A stretch of DNA of 64,000 nucleotides from Ulota crispa (Eukaryota > Streptophyta > Bryopsida > Orthotrichales > Orthotrichaceae): contig OY987248.1 in NCBI GenBank assembly GCA_963920765.1, positions 10,698,539 to 10,762,538 on the forward strand. The letters run 5' to 3'. Both the position numbers and the translations under genes were made by a program. The notes under the pieces were generated by a model. That model saw nothing but the letters and a program-made list of their open reading frames with translations. It did no database searches and was not told the origin of the DNA. Positions within the stretch are counted from its first letter, which is position 1. Every line of letters begins with the position of its first letter. Below, one piece after another: positions 33,421 through 45,310 of this stretch.

Positions 33421-33779
33421 ACCTCTCCACCATTCTTGGACAAAACCAGTTGTTTTGAACAGACCATAAAAGTCTGCCCTATGAAAAGTCAAAAAATTTG
33501 CTTTTATGCAACCAGTAACTCAACTCCCAATTTTTCACAAAACTCCGGTTCCGAACGCCTGTTCTGGCCAGGCCTTGAGAGTTTTGAATATCTTTCAAAA
33601 AGAAAGGAAGATGCTATGCATAGTCTAGCGGCTCTAGCCTTCTCCAAATTCCTTTCAAATGACAAATTATGGAATTCGTTATTATGCTGATCTTCTGAAA
33701 TGAAGATTATTCATAGATTGTTGTCCTCAAGAGCTTATCCACACCAATTTACAAAGAGTGCCATAGTTTAGTTACAACC

Positions 33780-34021
33780 TAAGGTCAGAGGCTCTAATTT
33801 GGTACAGGGCTTCAATTCGGTTCAATTTTAGGAAAGGTTGACATATTACTTTAAATATCTATTATTGTCATTGATGAGTTAGGTGGGCTTAGCAAATTAG
33901 GTTAACTTGCTAAGCCCATCTAACTCATCAATGAGAGTAATAGATATTTGAAGTAACATGTCAGCCCTTCCAAAAGCTAAACCAAACTAGAGCTCTGGAC
34001 CAAATTAGAGCCTCCTACCTT
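33780..34021. mobile_element. Foldback MITE, ~242 bp
   Basis: GAGGCTCTAATTTGGTxCAG at the left mirrors CTGGACCAAATTAGAGCCTC at the right. Arms of over 100 bp run through ATATCTATTA and TGATGAGTTAGxTGGGCTTA to a very short loop near 33900. Confidence 0.75.
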
Positions 34022-34227
34022 AGCCAATCTTTTTGAAGATATTCAAGTGGCATAGAAATTATTTGGATGAGATATCCACCTCCAAAGTTAGAAATTAGGA
34101 AATTGATTGGGGAGGATAAAAAGTTTTGACAATTTGGCCCACCTTCCCACCATTACTTAGGATATTTATTGTTTGCGATTTCTTTTTCCTAACTTTGAGT
34201 TGAAGGAATGAAAAGTTTGCCAAATCA

Positions 34228-34250
34228 AAATAAATAAATAAATAAATAAT
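34228..34250. repeat. AAAT microsatellite
   Basis: Five to six tandem TAAA units followed by degenerate ones. Confidence 0.85.
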
Positions 34251-34539
34251 AGTAATAAAAGGTTAAAATCCAATTACAACTTGAGATGGCAAGGAGTGGC
34301 AACCCAGTGAGAGGATTTTGGAGTTAGTTTTCTTCCTTGTGTTCTTGAGTTTGATTAGCAAAGGTGGGATTGCATTGTGAAGTTGGTGTAAGAATTTAAA
34401 TGCAAGGCTTAGAATTGTTTTGGAAGGGTAAAAATGAGGAGTTTGATCACCAATACTTTTGTGGAAAATTGAAAGTACAACTAAACTACCAGTACATGCT
34501 AAATCTAAGTACGTTTTCTCTATTTTCCAATTTTGAGCT

Positions 34540-34798
34540 CCCATTTATCGCCTATGGGGCGCTCAAGGGTTAAACGACGGGAAGGCCCTTTGCAGCTAGT
34601 ATAATACAGGGTATGTTTTTTGTATTTGGAATGGATGTACACCTCTACTACGTTTGAGATTAACAAAAAAGTTGGAGAATAGATCAATGTGGTTCTAGTG
34701 AGCTACTTGAGATCCCAAATTTTAAAAAAAATTAATGGTAGCAAATGACAATTATACGCCAATGTATATACTATGCCCTATAGTTGTTTAAGGGTTAA
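34540..34798. mobile_element. Element ends of the TTAA class (incomplete)
   Basis: A right end (reverse complement TTAA-CCCTTGAGCGCCCC) stands at 34573; its left partner was not found. A second end (reverse complement TTAA-CCCTTAAACAAC) at 34798 resembles the right end of 30960–31328. The two may bracket a small element of ~229 bp at 34570–34798, but the left terminus lacks the CCC start. Confidence 0.35.
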
Positions 34799-34995
34799 CA
34801 AAGACTATGTGATATAGGCTTGCAATAGACTTCCAAAATACTTCTTTGCAAATCTTTTGAATTTCAAAGAAGTACAGTTCATCTCAACAAAAAAGAAAAT
34901 CTTTTTGAAAAAAGATAGTAGGAATTATAAAGGGAATCTTGAAAAACCATCGCATGTATAGAAATTAGCTTTTATAAGTTTGAATGAATAATTTT

Positions 34996-35405
34996 GGGAA
35001 TTGATATGTGCATACCGGGGGTTGATATTTGCACACTCCCCTATGAGGTAAATTGTAGATTTCTACCATCAAAAATCTGAATTTGAGAATTTTGAATTCA
35101 AATTTGGATTCAGAGACCATGGTTTATTCTAGAACCATAAAAAAATTGCAATTGAACAACACCCAATGAAAAAGCTTATCTTTTTTTACAAACAAAAGTA
35201 AAAGTAACACTTTTTCCCCTAGCTAAACTTTTTTACTAAGTGTTGTTTAATTGCAATATTTTTTATGGCTCTAGCGTAAACCATGGTCTCTAAATCCAAA
35301 TCTGAATTCAAAATTCTCAAATTCAGATTTTTGATGGTAGAAATCTATAATTTACTTCACTGGGAGTGTGCAAATATCAACCCCTATGTGCACATATCAA
35401 TTCCC
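34996..35405. mobile_element. Foldback element, GGGAATTGATATGTGC family, 410 bp
   Basis: Ends GGGAATTGATATGTGCATACC and its complement; arms of ~180 bp around a short centre. ATAATTTT lies directly on both sides (34988–34995 and 35406–35413), an 8–9 bp duplication. Same family as 24110–24539 and 32467–32873, but here the flanks are not inverted copies, so this is a simple insertion. Confidence 0.7.
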
Positions 35406-35413
35406 ATAATTTT

Positions 35414-37643
35414 TAAGTGAATACTATTGATTTTCAATTCATGTTCAATTGCAGAAAGTTTTTTTATGTAATTTGTTTCAACAAATTTGAGTATATATTG
35501 GAGGGCGCAATGATAAATCTAACAATGTGGACTTGATTTATGAATGTTGTCAAAAACTACAGTACTGTTTGAAAGCCATCATATCATTGTTCTTTTGAAA
35601 TTACGTTATAACATATCTTGGTAATTTTAGAAATTTGGCAGTATTCCTCATCCTCAGAGAATTCATTTTACACGCCCTAGTGCGCAATCCCTAACATTCT
35701 TTATGCATGTGGTAATTTGAATTCTTACAAAGATACATTATATGTAGCAAATAGAAAGAAAAAGGATGCTAGTAAAACAAAAGTAGGTGCCAATTTTGGG
35801 CCAACCCAAATTGATGTTGTTTTAAAAGTTCATCTTGAATAGAACACAAATGCTAATGACAATATAGTTATCCATAAAAGAATGCAGCACATGTTAAAAA
35901 AACTACCATTGTATACACAAAATGGTGGACTCAGGTAATGCCACCTACGTAATATGCTTTGTTCAATGTAATAGTTTACCAAGCCCTTCTTCATCACTTG
36001 TGTTCACACTAGAGATATCAACATTAGGGGGTTTCAAATATGCCATTCACTACCAATTTTGTTCACGTGAATAAGAATTGTACAAAATCTGGTCAAGTCA
36101 TTTTGTGGACAAGCCATGACAACCTCTTGAAGTTGTGATGACATATTCACTGCAATGAACTAAAACTTGTTCACAACCATTTGTTCATTGTTTTCTTGAG
36201 ATATCTAAAGGCCCCTATTCAAACAAGGTCCACAATGGGTGCCAATCGGGGCACATTTTCTGTTGGATGATTTATTTTTGGATTGCACCAATTAAGCACA
36301 ATACGGCTATACATGGGCCCAAACATTGGAATTTGTACACCTTCATAAACTCTCACTTTTGCTAAACCATTGGATGAAATGGACATGAAATAACACAACT
36401 TTTAGATGAAAGAAATCATTTTTGTTCAAAATATATACAAAAGTACATATGCATGAGATTTCACTAATATCTATCTTCCCCATTCAAGTACTATTTGACA
36501 TATGAAAAATGAAATACAGAAAATGAATAAAACGCAATTAGGTGGAGGATACTATGTCAATATAAAGGAGGTTTTAGACGGACGTTTTGTGTTTGGAAGT
36601 AATCATTCTATGATATATACATTCATATTGCACCACAAATTAAGTAATTAATATATGGTTTAGCAAAATAGAAACCTTCTAAGTCGTTCATGTGGTCATA
36701 AAAATTATCATTTCAATTTTGTTTGACATATTTGAAGAGTCATTTTTGCTCCCCTTAAAGTAAACAATTGGAATTCATGACTACTTATGGACTATTTATG
36801 TAATTATGGGCTTTTTAAATTTGTAAGCATTAAAGATTTTCCCCTATTTTGTAAATCAAAGAAATTTTGTAATTATTACTTATGAAATTTGGATAGTACA
36901 TAAGTAGTTTGAATATGACATACATCCATGTAAAAAAAAATTCAAATATTTTGTCGAAGTGTTTTAGAATTGAGGACAAAAAGTTGCAATCCTCACTCAA
37001 ACCCCTCCCAAGTAGTCAACTCTTCACTAAATCTAAAACTAATTACATGTCAATGAACCTAAAAGGGGAGACAAAATGCATTAGAGTTTGAAGAGTAGAC
37101 TATTCCTAATCTATGCTTTTATCCATGCTAAGTGCAAATTTGCACAAATGCATGTGCCAAACCCATCAACTTCCACTAAATTTTTTGTGACTCTTAAGTA
37201 CCCTTTAGAACTTGAGGTTACCTCAACTCAAGCAAACCTCTTATTGGTTGAGAACAGATTGAGAACATGTTATTGGTTGTTGACTCTTGTAGTGATTTCA
37301 AGAACATTTTCACCTTAACTTGATGTTTTTTTTCATAAGTTTTTTCCTAACACTTCTCCTAATGAGAGTCGTGTCAAACCTTTATTGCGGTTTGTCACCT
37401 TTTCTAGGCTTTTCAAAATGTACAATTTAGTTTTAAATTTGGTAAAGAACTGAGCATAAGGAGGAACGTGGAAGGGATTTGATGCCATGGCCACACATAC
37501 TAAAAAACAAGTTTGGAACAAATGAAGAACTAAATTGTATATTTGGAAAATCGGTAGACAATTGCTTTTCTCAAGGTTTTATATCTTATTTTATAAAAAA
37601 TAGCCTCTTCACCATTTGAGGTTAAGAAGTTGGAAATGCTAGT
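35414..37643. other. No recognisable gene, 2.2 kb
   Basis: The longest plain stretch in the middle of the window. Open frames of 60–76 codons at 36.9–37.5 kb carry no known domain. Apart from the dispersed repeat at 37500–37625 nothing is supportable. Confidence 0.45.
37500..37625. repeat. Dispersed repeat shared with 33300–33420
   Basis: AGTTTGGAACAAATGAAGAAC, then TTGTATATTTGGAAAAT and CCTCTTCACCATT, parallel to the 33.3-kb copy. Confidence 0.5.
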
Positions 37644-38191
37644 TTATCCCCTAAACGTCCAATTGATCATTTTTTGGTTGCTGCCCTTTTTTGTGGGCTG
37701 CCCAAGATGAAAAAAACATTTTTTGAAAAAATATAAAATATTTTCATATAAGAAAGCTAAGTCTACTTTCCAACCCAATATGAATCACGTCAATCCAAAT
37801 TAAATTCTATCAAGAATAATTTCAAAGACGAGCATTTCAATATTTGCTAATGTTATTAAGTTTACTATTTTGAGAAACTAATGATATTCTCTCCTTCAAA
37901 AATATTGTATTTTTTAGTTTTAGAGTAGAATGCTTATTTTTAACTAATCATACCAAATTTTAAATTCTATGAAAAAAAAATTGTAATTTTGATGAATATT
38001 AGATGATAAATGCTTCTATATTCATTAAATAAGAGCCAAAAACCTTTTCTAAATGTTTCACTGAATGGAAAATTACTAATCATCATGGTTCTTGTTCTTT
38101 CTTTTGAAGCAAACTTCATCAAAGTTACAAAATTATAATTTTATCATGCATCCATGTTTTACCCTTATCCCCTTGGGCGGTTAGGGGTTAA
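37644..38191. mobile_element. TTAA-class element, CCCCTAAACGTCC family, copy 1
   Basis: Left end TTAT-CCCCTAAACGTCCAATTG, right end (reverse complement) TTAA-CCCCTAACCGCCCAAG. 548 bp, non-coding. The body matches 44357–44887 in reverse. Confidence 0.65.
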
Positions 38192-38386
38192 TGAACACTC
38201 AAAATTGTCAATTTGAAATGGATTAGAAAGTTAGTTGTAAATATTCAAAGAATCTACATTTATACATATAAATAAATGTTTCCTCCTATTTTTTTATATA
38301 AAAAACCAAATTATTTTGGTGTGGCCTAGCCTTGAATGAGGACAACAACTTTTTCTCCTGGACACTATGAGATATAAAGAGAAGAT

Positions 38387-38420
38387 TCTCCTTCCATAGG
38401 AACCTTCTATGGAAGGAGAC
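38387..38420. repeat. Perfect hairpin at the edge of a TTAG-flanked element
   Basis: TCTCCTTCCATAG and CTATGGAAGGAGA form a 13-bp stem with an 8-base loop, ending three bases before the TTAG of the next element. Confidence 0.7.
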
Positions 38421-38422
38421 TC

Positions 38423-39375
38423 TTAGCCCCTAAAGGACCAAGCCCTTTTTTTCTTTGAAAATCATTGAAAATTGCCACTTTTGGGGGAATGAGTAGAAAG
38501 GTAGGAAAAAAGTTTTTTTGAAAATTGAATTGTAAGATCTTGCCCTAGACTATGGGAGGTACTAGTGGGAAAAATTTCAGCTCATTCTAGAAGTAGAGGA
38601 GTGAGATATTGACATTTGAAGTGAAAAAAAAGTTTTTTTCCTTGCTGCCCAAAATTTTCTGAAGCCTTTGACGGGTCCTGTATCAAAAAATTGCTCTACG
38701 CAAAGTTGAGGTTTTTTTTTCCCATGTAGAAGACCAAGTTAGGTAAACATGGGAGAATTTTCAAATGAATTGGAGGTGTGCATCATACTTTGTAAAATCT
38801 TGCAATGCCGTAAGGCCATGAATTTTGCATATACACTAGGCAAAGTTGGAGGATTTATGTAAAATTGAGAAATCTAAATTACTTTCATTCAAATGGTTAA
38901 ATCCAAGGAATCTTAGTCTATTACAACTTGGAAAAAAAAAAGTAAAAAAAAATATACATAAAGAACTCAAAAAAGTAAAGTAACAAATTTTACAAGGGGC
39001 AAAAATAATGGAGGTTTGGGAGTCCCATACCTACCCGCAAACTAAAACTTCTCATAACTTTCATCTCATTAATCAAAATTGAATGATTCAAAGATTTCCA
39101 CGTATTTAAAAATCTAAAGAACCAATTTCAGATTTTTATTTTTTAAAAATGAAAATTTGAATTTTTTTGGGCTGCCCGCCCTTGCCCTTTTGTAGAAATT
39201 CATACATAACTTCTTCAATAAATGTCGGAATGAAGAAAAAATTAGATGCCTAAGTAGATCTTTGAATTCTCCACCTTCAATAAAAATTTCAAAAAATCAC
39301 AAAAAGTAAATTGGCTATAGGTACATGCCCAAAATCCATTTGTCCCCGAGGGACAGTTGGTCCTTTACGGGTTAG
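38423..39375 (-). mobile_element. piggyBac-like element flanked by TTAG, 953 bp
   Basis: Left end TTAG-CCCCTAAAGGACCAAG, right end GTCCTTTACGGG-TTAG. The body is a reversed CCCCTAAAGG-family element (compare 21631–22572). TTAG rather than TTAA stands on both sides, which shows that the duplicated target is four bases long. Confidence 0.7.
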
Positions 39376-40300
39376 GAGGCATGTTGGAGAAATGACTTGG
39401 TCAAAATCGCCAATGGTCAAATGGTGTTGGACTCCTTGTTGGATTGGATTATGAATGTTTGATTGAACTCATTTTTCTTTGCTCTTTTCTTCGTACAAAA
39501 TGCGTGGGGGATGGGAGATTGTATGCCTTCTTTTGAAAGTGCATGCGCAGGACCGCATGGGGATTCACCCAAGGCTCAAAAAGGAATCGAGGGGGGGAGA
39601 CGATATCAAGGCAAGCTAAGGACATGAAAGGGAGGAATCTGCAGTTGCCGCACAATGTCTGCAAAGACTTGAAAGTCAGAAACCTGAATACCTTGGAACT
39701 GATGCAGCACAAATCAGCCTTTTGTACCAGCATGTTGTGAGTGGTGAGTGGTGACTCCCTTTTTAAGAAGGGCGACTTGAACCCCCATTGGAGCTGGCCA
39801 GTGGAAAAGTCTCACGCTTTGCACATGCTCCCAACAAACTGTGAACAAGTCTTAAGGTAGGAGCACCTAATTGCAACATCAATTGTTCTCTGACATCTAA
39901 AATTAAACTTAAAGGAGACAAATTTGCACCCAAACAAGACACAAATGCACCCAAATCAGACACGCAAGTTGACATAAGGGAATAGAAATTGTGTAAGTGG
40001 CAATTTTTAATTGGGTATGATATGCTCTTTTTGTTGTGGTGACATGGTCTTGTTGTCGTTGCTTTTTTAGGGGTCTAGTGTTCACAATAGGTGAATCTAG
40101 GGAGTTACCTTCAACAATTCATAGTTTATTCATACAATCTCAAAAAATTCTGAAAACAATTTTGCTTGAATCTGTACGCATTTCCTAACAAGCACATGCC
40201 ATTACATTCTCAAAAGACCCTCCAGATTACCACATCTAAGGCAAGTGTCGCATTTGGGTGCTTCTACCTTACACAATCTCAATCCTACCTGCCACAAGAC
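39376..40300. other. No recognisable gene
   Basis: Overlapping short frames on both strands at 39.45–39.97 kb have no recognisable domain. Slightly GC-richer than the neighbours around 39530–39660. Confidence 0.4.
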
Positions 40301-40606
40301 CTACACTGAATATTGCATTTAGGTTACCTTGGCAATTAGGTTTTTTTACTCGGGTAACTTACCTCATGACTCCTCACTTGGCCACTTGGAGGCACATGCA
40401 ACTCACTAAATATCTAGATTTCACATGGTGTGTGATTTGGAAGCCACTAATTCGTCTTTTGTAGCTTCATTGTTGTTGATAGGCTATCTAAAAATGGTTT
40501 GTTGCAGTGATTTTTGATGAAAAATACTGTAGCAGCACTGAATATTTATATAGTGTGAAATGTCAAAAAGTTAGTGTGGGGCAACCTAAATGCAATATTT
40601 AGTGTA
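40301..40606 (-). mobile_element. 306-bp MITE, CTACACTGAATATTGCATTT family, copy 1
   Basis: Begins CTACACTGAATATTGCATTT then AGGTTACC, and ends GGCAACC then TAAATGCAATATTTAGTGTA. Terminal inverted repeats are ~28 bp. It abuts copy 2 head to head. Internal mark: CACTTGGCCACTTGGAGGC. Confidence 0.7.
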
Positions 40607-41839
40607 CACCAAATAGTGCATTTAGGTTGCCCCATACTAATTTCTTGACATTTCACACCGTTTAAATATTTATTGCTACTATAATAAATTTCAATAATAA
40701 TTATTGTGACAAGTAAATTTTAAAGGTCTTGGCAATAAAAACACAGCTCCAAAAAGACAAATTAGCAATGTTCATGTCATAAACCATGTGAAATTCTAAT
40801 AGTTAAAGAGTTACATAAGCCTCCAAGTGGCCAAGCCATGAGTCATGAGGTAGCTTTCCATGGTAAGGCAACCTAATTGTTAACCCCTAAAGGACCACTT
40901 GTCCGTTCAACAAACAAATGGGATTTTGGGCAGGTATCTACAGCCTCAATTTTTGTCCTAACTTTTTGAAACTTTTTTTGAAGATAGGAAAACACATTAG
41001 CTTTTGGAGAATCTAATTTTTATTCCAATTGATGCCAAGGAGCAAAAGTTATGCCCAAATACGCACAAATTTGGAGACTCCGGGCAGCAAAAAAAATTCT
41101 TATAAAACTTGAAAAAAAATTCAGTTTTTTTTTTCTTATAAACTATATCTTTGTCTACATCTGAAGCTTTGATTCATTCCATTTGGACTAGTTATGAGAA
41201 AGTTATGGACAATCTTGTTTTTTGAGCAATTCAAGCATCTTCTTGAAAAAATAACTTATAAACTTCATTTTTGAATGCAAGTATAACATTTTTTCAAAAA
41301 AATTGTTTGAGAGTGTGAAGTTTGCATTCTAGAACAATCTCACCATTGGGATTATTGTGTTTCAATTCCATTGCAGGGTTATTAGCAATTTAAGTTTTTG
41401 TTCAATTTCATATCTTCTTCTACCTAATGTTTTTTTTAAAGAATGAAAATTAATTATTTTTAGTTTTTAGTTTTTCCCAAGTTTACCAACTCAACTTCCC
41501 ACCATGCAAAAATAGAATTCCAAATTCTGTGGTGCAAAAAATTTAAGTTAAAAAAGTTCAAAGTCAAATAATCTAGTTAGTCTAGGTGCAAAAAAAGCTG
41601 CTTTTAATACTTTAAACGCAAATATCTTCCAATCTGTGCAGTCAAAGTTCTTGAGTTTTGTACAACACACTCCTATACTAGTCTAGTACAAGATCCTATG
41701 GTCAAATATGCAAGAAGATTAATTTTCAAACTTTTTTTACTCTTTGCCATAGAAGTGGCAATTTTGAGTGTCTTTTGACAAAAATAAGGCCATGGTCCTT
41801 TAGGGGTTATGGCAACCTACATGCACTATTTGGTGTAAG
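40607..41839 (+). mobile_element. 306-bp MITE family, copy 2, interrupted
   Basis: Begins ACACCAAATAGTGCATTTAG and ends TGCACTATTTGGTGTAAG. Its body is the reverse of copy 1 and the same direction as 43242–43546. After TTGGxAAxAAxxACxCxGCTC-type internal sequence it is split at 40880 by a 931-bp TTAA element; without that it would be ~305 bp. Confidence 0.7.
40880..41810 (+). mobile_element. TTAA-flanked piggyBac-like element, 931 bp, with empty site
   Basis: Left end TTAA-CCCCTAAAGGACCACTTG, right end (reverse complement) ATAA-CCCCTAAAGGACCATGG. It interrupts a 306-bp MITE. The uninterrupted relatives at 43507–43527 (CCTAATTATCAAGGCAACC) and, reversed, at 40330–40345 show a single NNAA tetramer where this copy has TTAA on the left and TTAT on the right. 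That is direct evidence for insertion with a 4-bp duplication. Confidence 0.8.
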
Positions 41840-43241
41840 TTACAACACAAATATATTAATTGTGTGGCACATGCCACGTGGCATAAGGTCCTTTGTATTA
41901 GGTAAATGGCATAAAAGCATCTCTTGCAACCCTCCAATTAATAAGGTCCCTTCAATTTAAACCTATCCATTTTAGAGGGGATGGCCATTTGTATTCCCAA
42001 CAATGCAACTAGTTAAATATATTGTCAACCAATCACAAGTCAAGGAACTTTCAAAAGCAATAAGTAAGCTATGATGACTTGCTAATCTAGAGAGAAAATA
42101 TAGCTTGTAGTTTGTGTACTAGTGAGTAGTGACCCCTTCAAATATGGCTGATTTGAAGGGGGAAAGTCAAGGTAAAGGCTTATATACACTAGAATTGATT
42201 GCTTATCACCCAAATTTTAGAGAAAGGAGACATTTGGAGGATTGCAAGCAGTGTTTGGAGAGGTTTTTTGAAATACTAGGTACATTTCCTAACCTTCTAT
42301 GATATACTTGGTTTAAAATAAATTGGTAATGGCCTAGACATATTTTTTTTGGTTGGCCAATAACCTTTGTTTTTTTTTTTTTCACTCGATTGATTTTCTA
42401 AGTTTAGGAAAATAGTTTGGTTGAAATTTGAATTTCAATGTATTATATCGGGTTTTTTTCTTACAAATGCTGCAAACAAATCAATCTTTTGCTTACCATG
42501 TACATAGCATAGCAAAGCAAGACAATGATCAAGCCATCAAAAACCTATCAAGTTACCCCAAGTCCTCAACCAATGCAAACTTTTTTATACTTTAAAAGGA
42601 TTTATTGTTGGCTTTTGTTACTTAAATATTTTTGGCTGGATTTGAACTAGGTCAAGTCCCACCATCTTGGGATTGAGTACCACGTTTCCTCTAAGGATTG
42701 GTGCACCAAGTGCACCTCTTATCCCATTAACCATCAAGTGCACTGTATATCTCAATAACCATCACACAGTCACCCACTCACCCTCTCATTTACTCACCCA
42801 CTCACCTACACCCACATAGCCACCTCACCCATGTTTCTTGTTTTTAAAATTTTTGAAATTTTAGCACCTTGTAATCGCTTGTGAAATAAAACAACATTTG
42901 GTTTTTGTTTAGAAGGTCAGAAAATTTCCTTATCATGGAAAAGTTCATAGGTCGATTTTCCATAGTTTCAAATTTTATTCGGCCAATTTCCTCATCTACA
43001 AGTGCACGTTCAGCTAAATTCCCTAATGATGAAATTGTAACTTGGCTAATTTCCTAAAGCCATGTTTTTATGGTCAAAAGCAAATCCACCAACTTTCATT
43101 TTATTTTGGCAATCCTCAAAAAAAGTAGGCTAACTTGTAACTAAAACTTGGTTCTCCCCGGACATTGATTGCAAGAGATGCTCTAAGTTAAGACCCATAG
43201 CATCATATAAATTAAGTGGCATAGGTTTCCTCTCATTAGTT
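41840..43241. other. No recognisable gene, 1.4 kb
   Basis: Includes a C/A-rich low-complexity tract of CACCCACTCACC type at 42760–42830 and several poly-T runs. No domain-bearing frame. Confidence 0.4.
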
Positions 43242-43546
43242 ACTACATTGAATATTACATTTAGGTTGCCCCACACTAATCTTTGAACATTTTACACTAT
43301 ACAAATATTTACTATTGTTATAGTAATTTTCATCAATAATTATGGCAAAAACCAAAATTTTAAAAAGCTTGGCAATAAAGCTGCAAAAGACAAACTAGCA
43401 ACATCCAAGTAGTAAACAATGTGAAATCCAAGTATCTAAAGAGTTGCATGCGTCTCCAAGTGGCCAAGCAATGAATCATGAGATAACTATTTAAGATAAG
43501 GCAACCTAATTATCAAGGCAACCAAAATGCAATATTCAATGTAGTA
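43242..43546 (+). mobile_element. 306-bp MITE family, copy 3 (uninterrupted)
   Basis: CTACATTGAATATTACATTT then AGGTTGCC at the left, GGCAACC then AAAATGCAATATTCAATGTAG at the right. Same body as 40607–41839 without the TTAA element. TA-like flanks on both sides. Confidence 0.7.
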
Positions 43547-44356
43547 TGTCTTGTCCTTGCTTTGGGCCGTTTTTCTCTTATTTTTAGGTGACTTTTCACC
43601 CTTTCTTTCTCTCCCTTTTCCTCTTCCTCCCCCTCTCTGAATTTCATTTTTGAGGTGACAAAACAAAACTTCCACTACTTGACACCCAATGCTTTATTAA
43701 AATAGAATTTCAAATTTTTGGTATTAATTGAGAATTTTGAAGTTCTTGCAAGTGATTGACACCCGCTCTTTTGTAATCAAGATGTGGCACAAATTAGGTG
43801 ACTTAAAATAATTCTTCTTTGTTGAAACTGCATGTGCAATGAGAGATCAATTACCACCTTTGCAACAAACAAGGGTGTTGGTTAACACCAACCTACCAAT
43901 ACAAGGCTACAAAACTTACAAAGTGGTTGTCAAATGCAATTGCATTTAGAGAAAACATGTCCTAAATGATTGATTCACAATAGTTATAGATGCTTGCAAT
44001 GATTGTCAAATGGCGTAAACACGATTATTGTGGCAAAAGGCTGATTGTTGCAAACCTTTAAAAATGGAATGTTTTATCGTGTACAATAGCAGTATATTCC
44101 CACTCTAAAATTTGATGTTTTTATTCATCCTAAAGTATTTTCTTTCAAAGGTTGAATTGTATGCAAGGTCATAGTATCCTATAAAAAGTTAATGTAGCTA
44201 ATTTTTTATTTGCAGAGGTTTTACACCATGAGCACTTTAAAATTGTTGCATGCACTTTGAAAGGGAATCTTGTTATTGTTTGTTGTACAAGTATATACCC
44301 TCTCTCCAAGGCTTACTCTCTCCCTTTTCACCCCTTGAATTTCAAAGTTTGGGTGA
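43547..44356. other. No recognisable gene
   Basis: A pyrimidine-rich stretch at 43590–43640 gives a charged minus-strand frame of low complexity, not a gene. Nothing else supportable. Confidence 0.4.
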
Positions 44357-44887
44357 CTAACCTCTAAACGCCCAAGGGGTAAGGGCAAAACATAAATGCA
44401 TTATAAAATAATACTTATGTAACTTTAATGAAGTTTGCTTCAAAAGAGAAAACAAGAATCATGATGTTTAGTAATTATCCATATAGTCAAACATTCAAAA
44501 AAAGTTTTGGATTTTTATTTAATGAATTTAGAAGCATTTACCATTTAATATCACCAAAATTATAAATTTAATTCATAGATTTTATAGATTGGTATGATTG
44601 ATTAAATATAAACATTCTATCGTAAACTTCAAAAATGCAGTATTTTTGAAGGAGAGAACATCATTAGTTTCCCGGAATAGTAAATTTTACAGCACTAGCA
44701 AATATTGAAGTGTTTGTCGTAGCAAAATTCTCCTTGATGGAGTTTAACTTGGAATGACAAGATTCAAGTTGGGTTGGAAAGTAGACTTGATTTTCTTTTG
44801 AAAAAATTAATTTTTTTTTTCATCTCAAGCAGCTTGCGAAAAACGGGCAGCAACCAAAAGATGGTCAATTGAGCGCTTAGGGGCTAA
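44357..44887. mobile_element. TTAA-class element flanked by CTAA, CCCCTAAACG family, copy 2
   Basis: Left end CTAA-CCTCTAAACGCCCAAGG, right end (reverse complement) TTAG-CCCCTAAGCGCTC. CTAA on both sides gives a matched 4-bp duplication. The body is the reverse of 37644–38191. Confidence 0.65.
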
Positions 44888-45310
44888 TAAACACCCAATG
44901 TGACATCCAATGTTTTATAAAAAACCTCTTTAGCAAGCTAAAATGCCAAAGCTCCATCTAATCACAAATCATTAAACACTCAAATAACAGTTTATAGCTA
45001 AATGATTGGGGCTCAAACGGAATTGTTGAAAAAAAGGGTTGGGAACATTTTTAGTTTCTCCACCCAATCACAAATTGTTAATTGGACATACTTATAGAAA
45101 AATATAATAAAATCAAAAATTCTTATTTTTTTGTTTACATAATACATTCAAGAAAATTTTATTTAGTTATTTGCTTATATTTGCATAGGGGACTTAAAAT
45201 GCGTTGTTGTTCACAAAGACAATACTGGTTGGTGAGCAAATATTCTATGATAGTCGTGTGGAGTCGTGGACTTGAAGAAGATGTAAATAATGGTATCGAC
45301 AGTCTCCAAA

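Noticed and set aside
43487-43675. Lys/Glu/Arg-rich minus-strand frame
   Set aside because: A simple pyrimidine-rich tract on the plus strand gives this composition.
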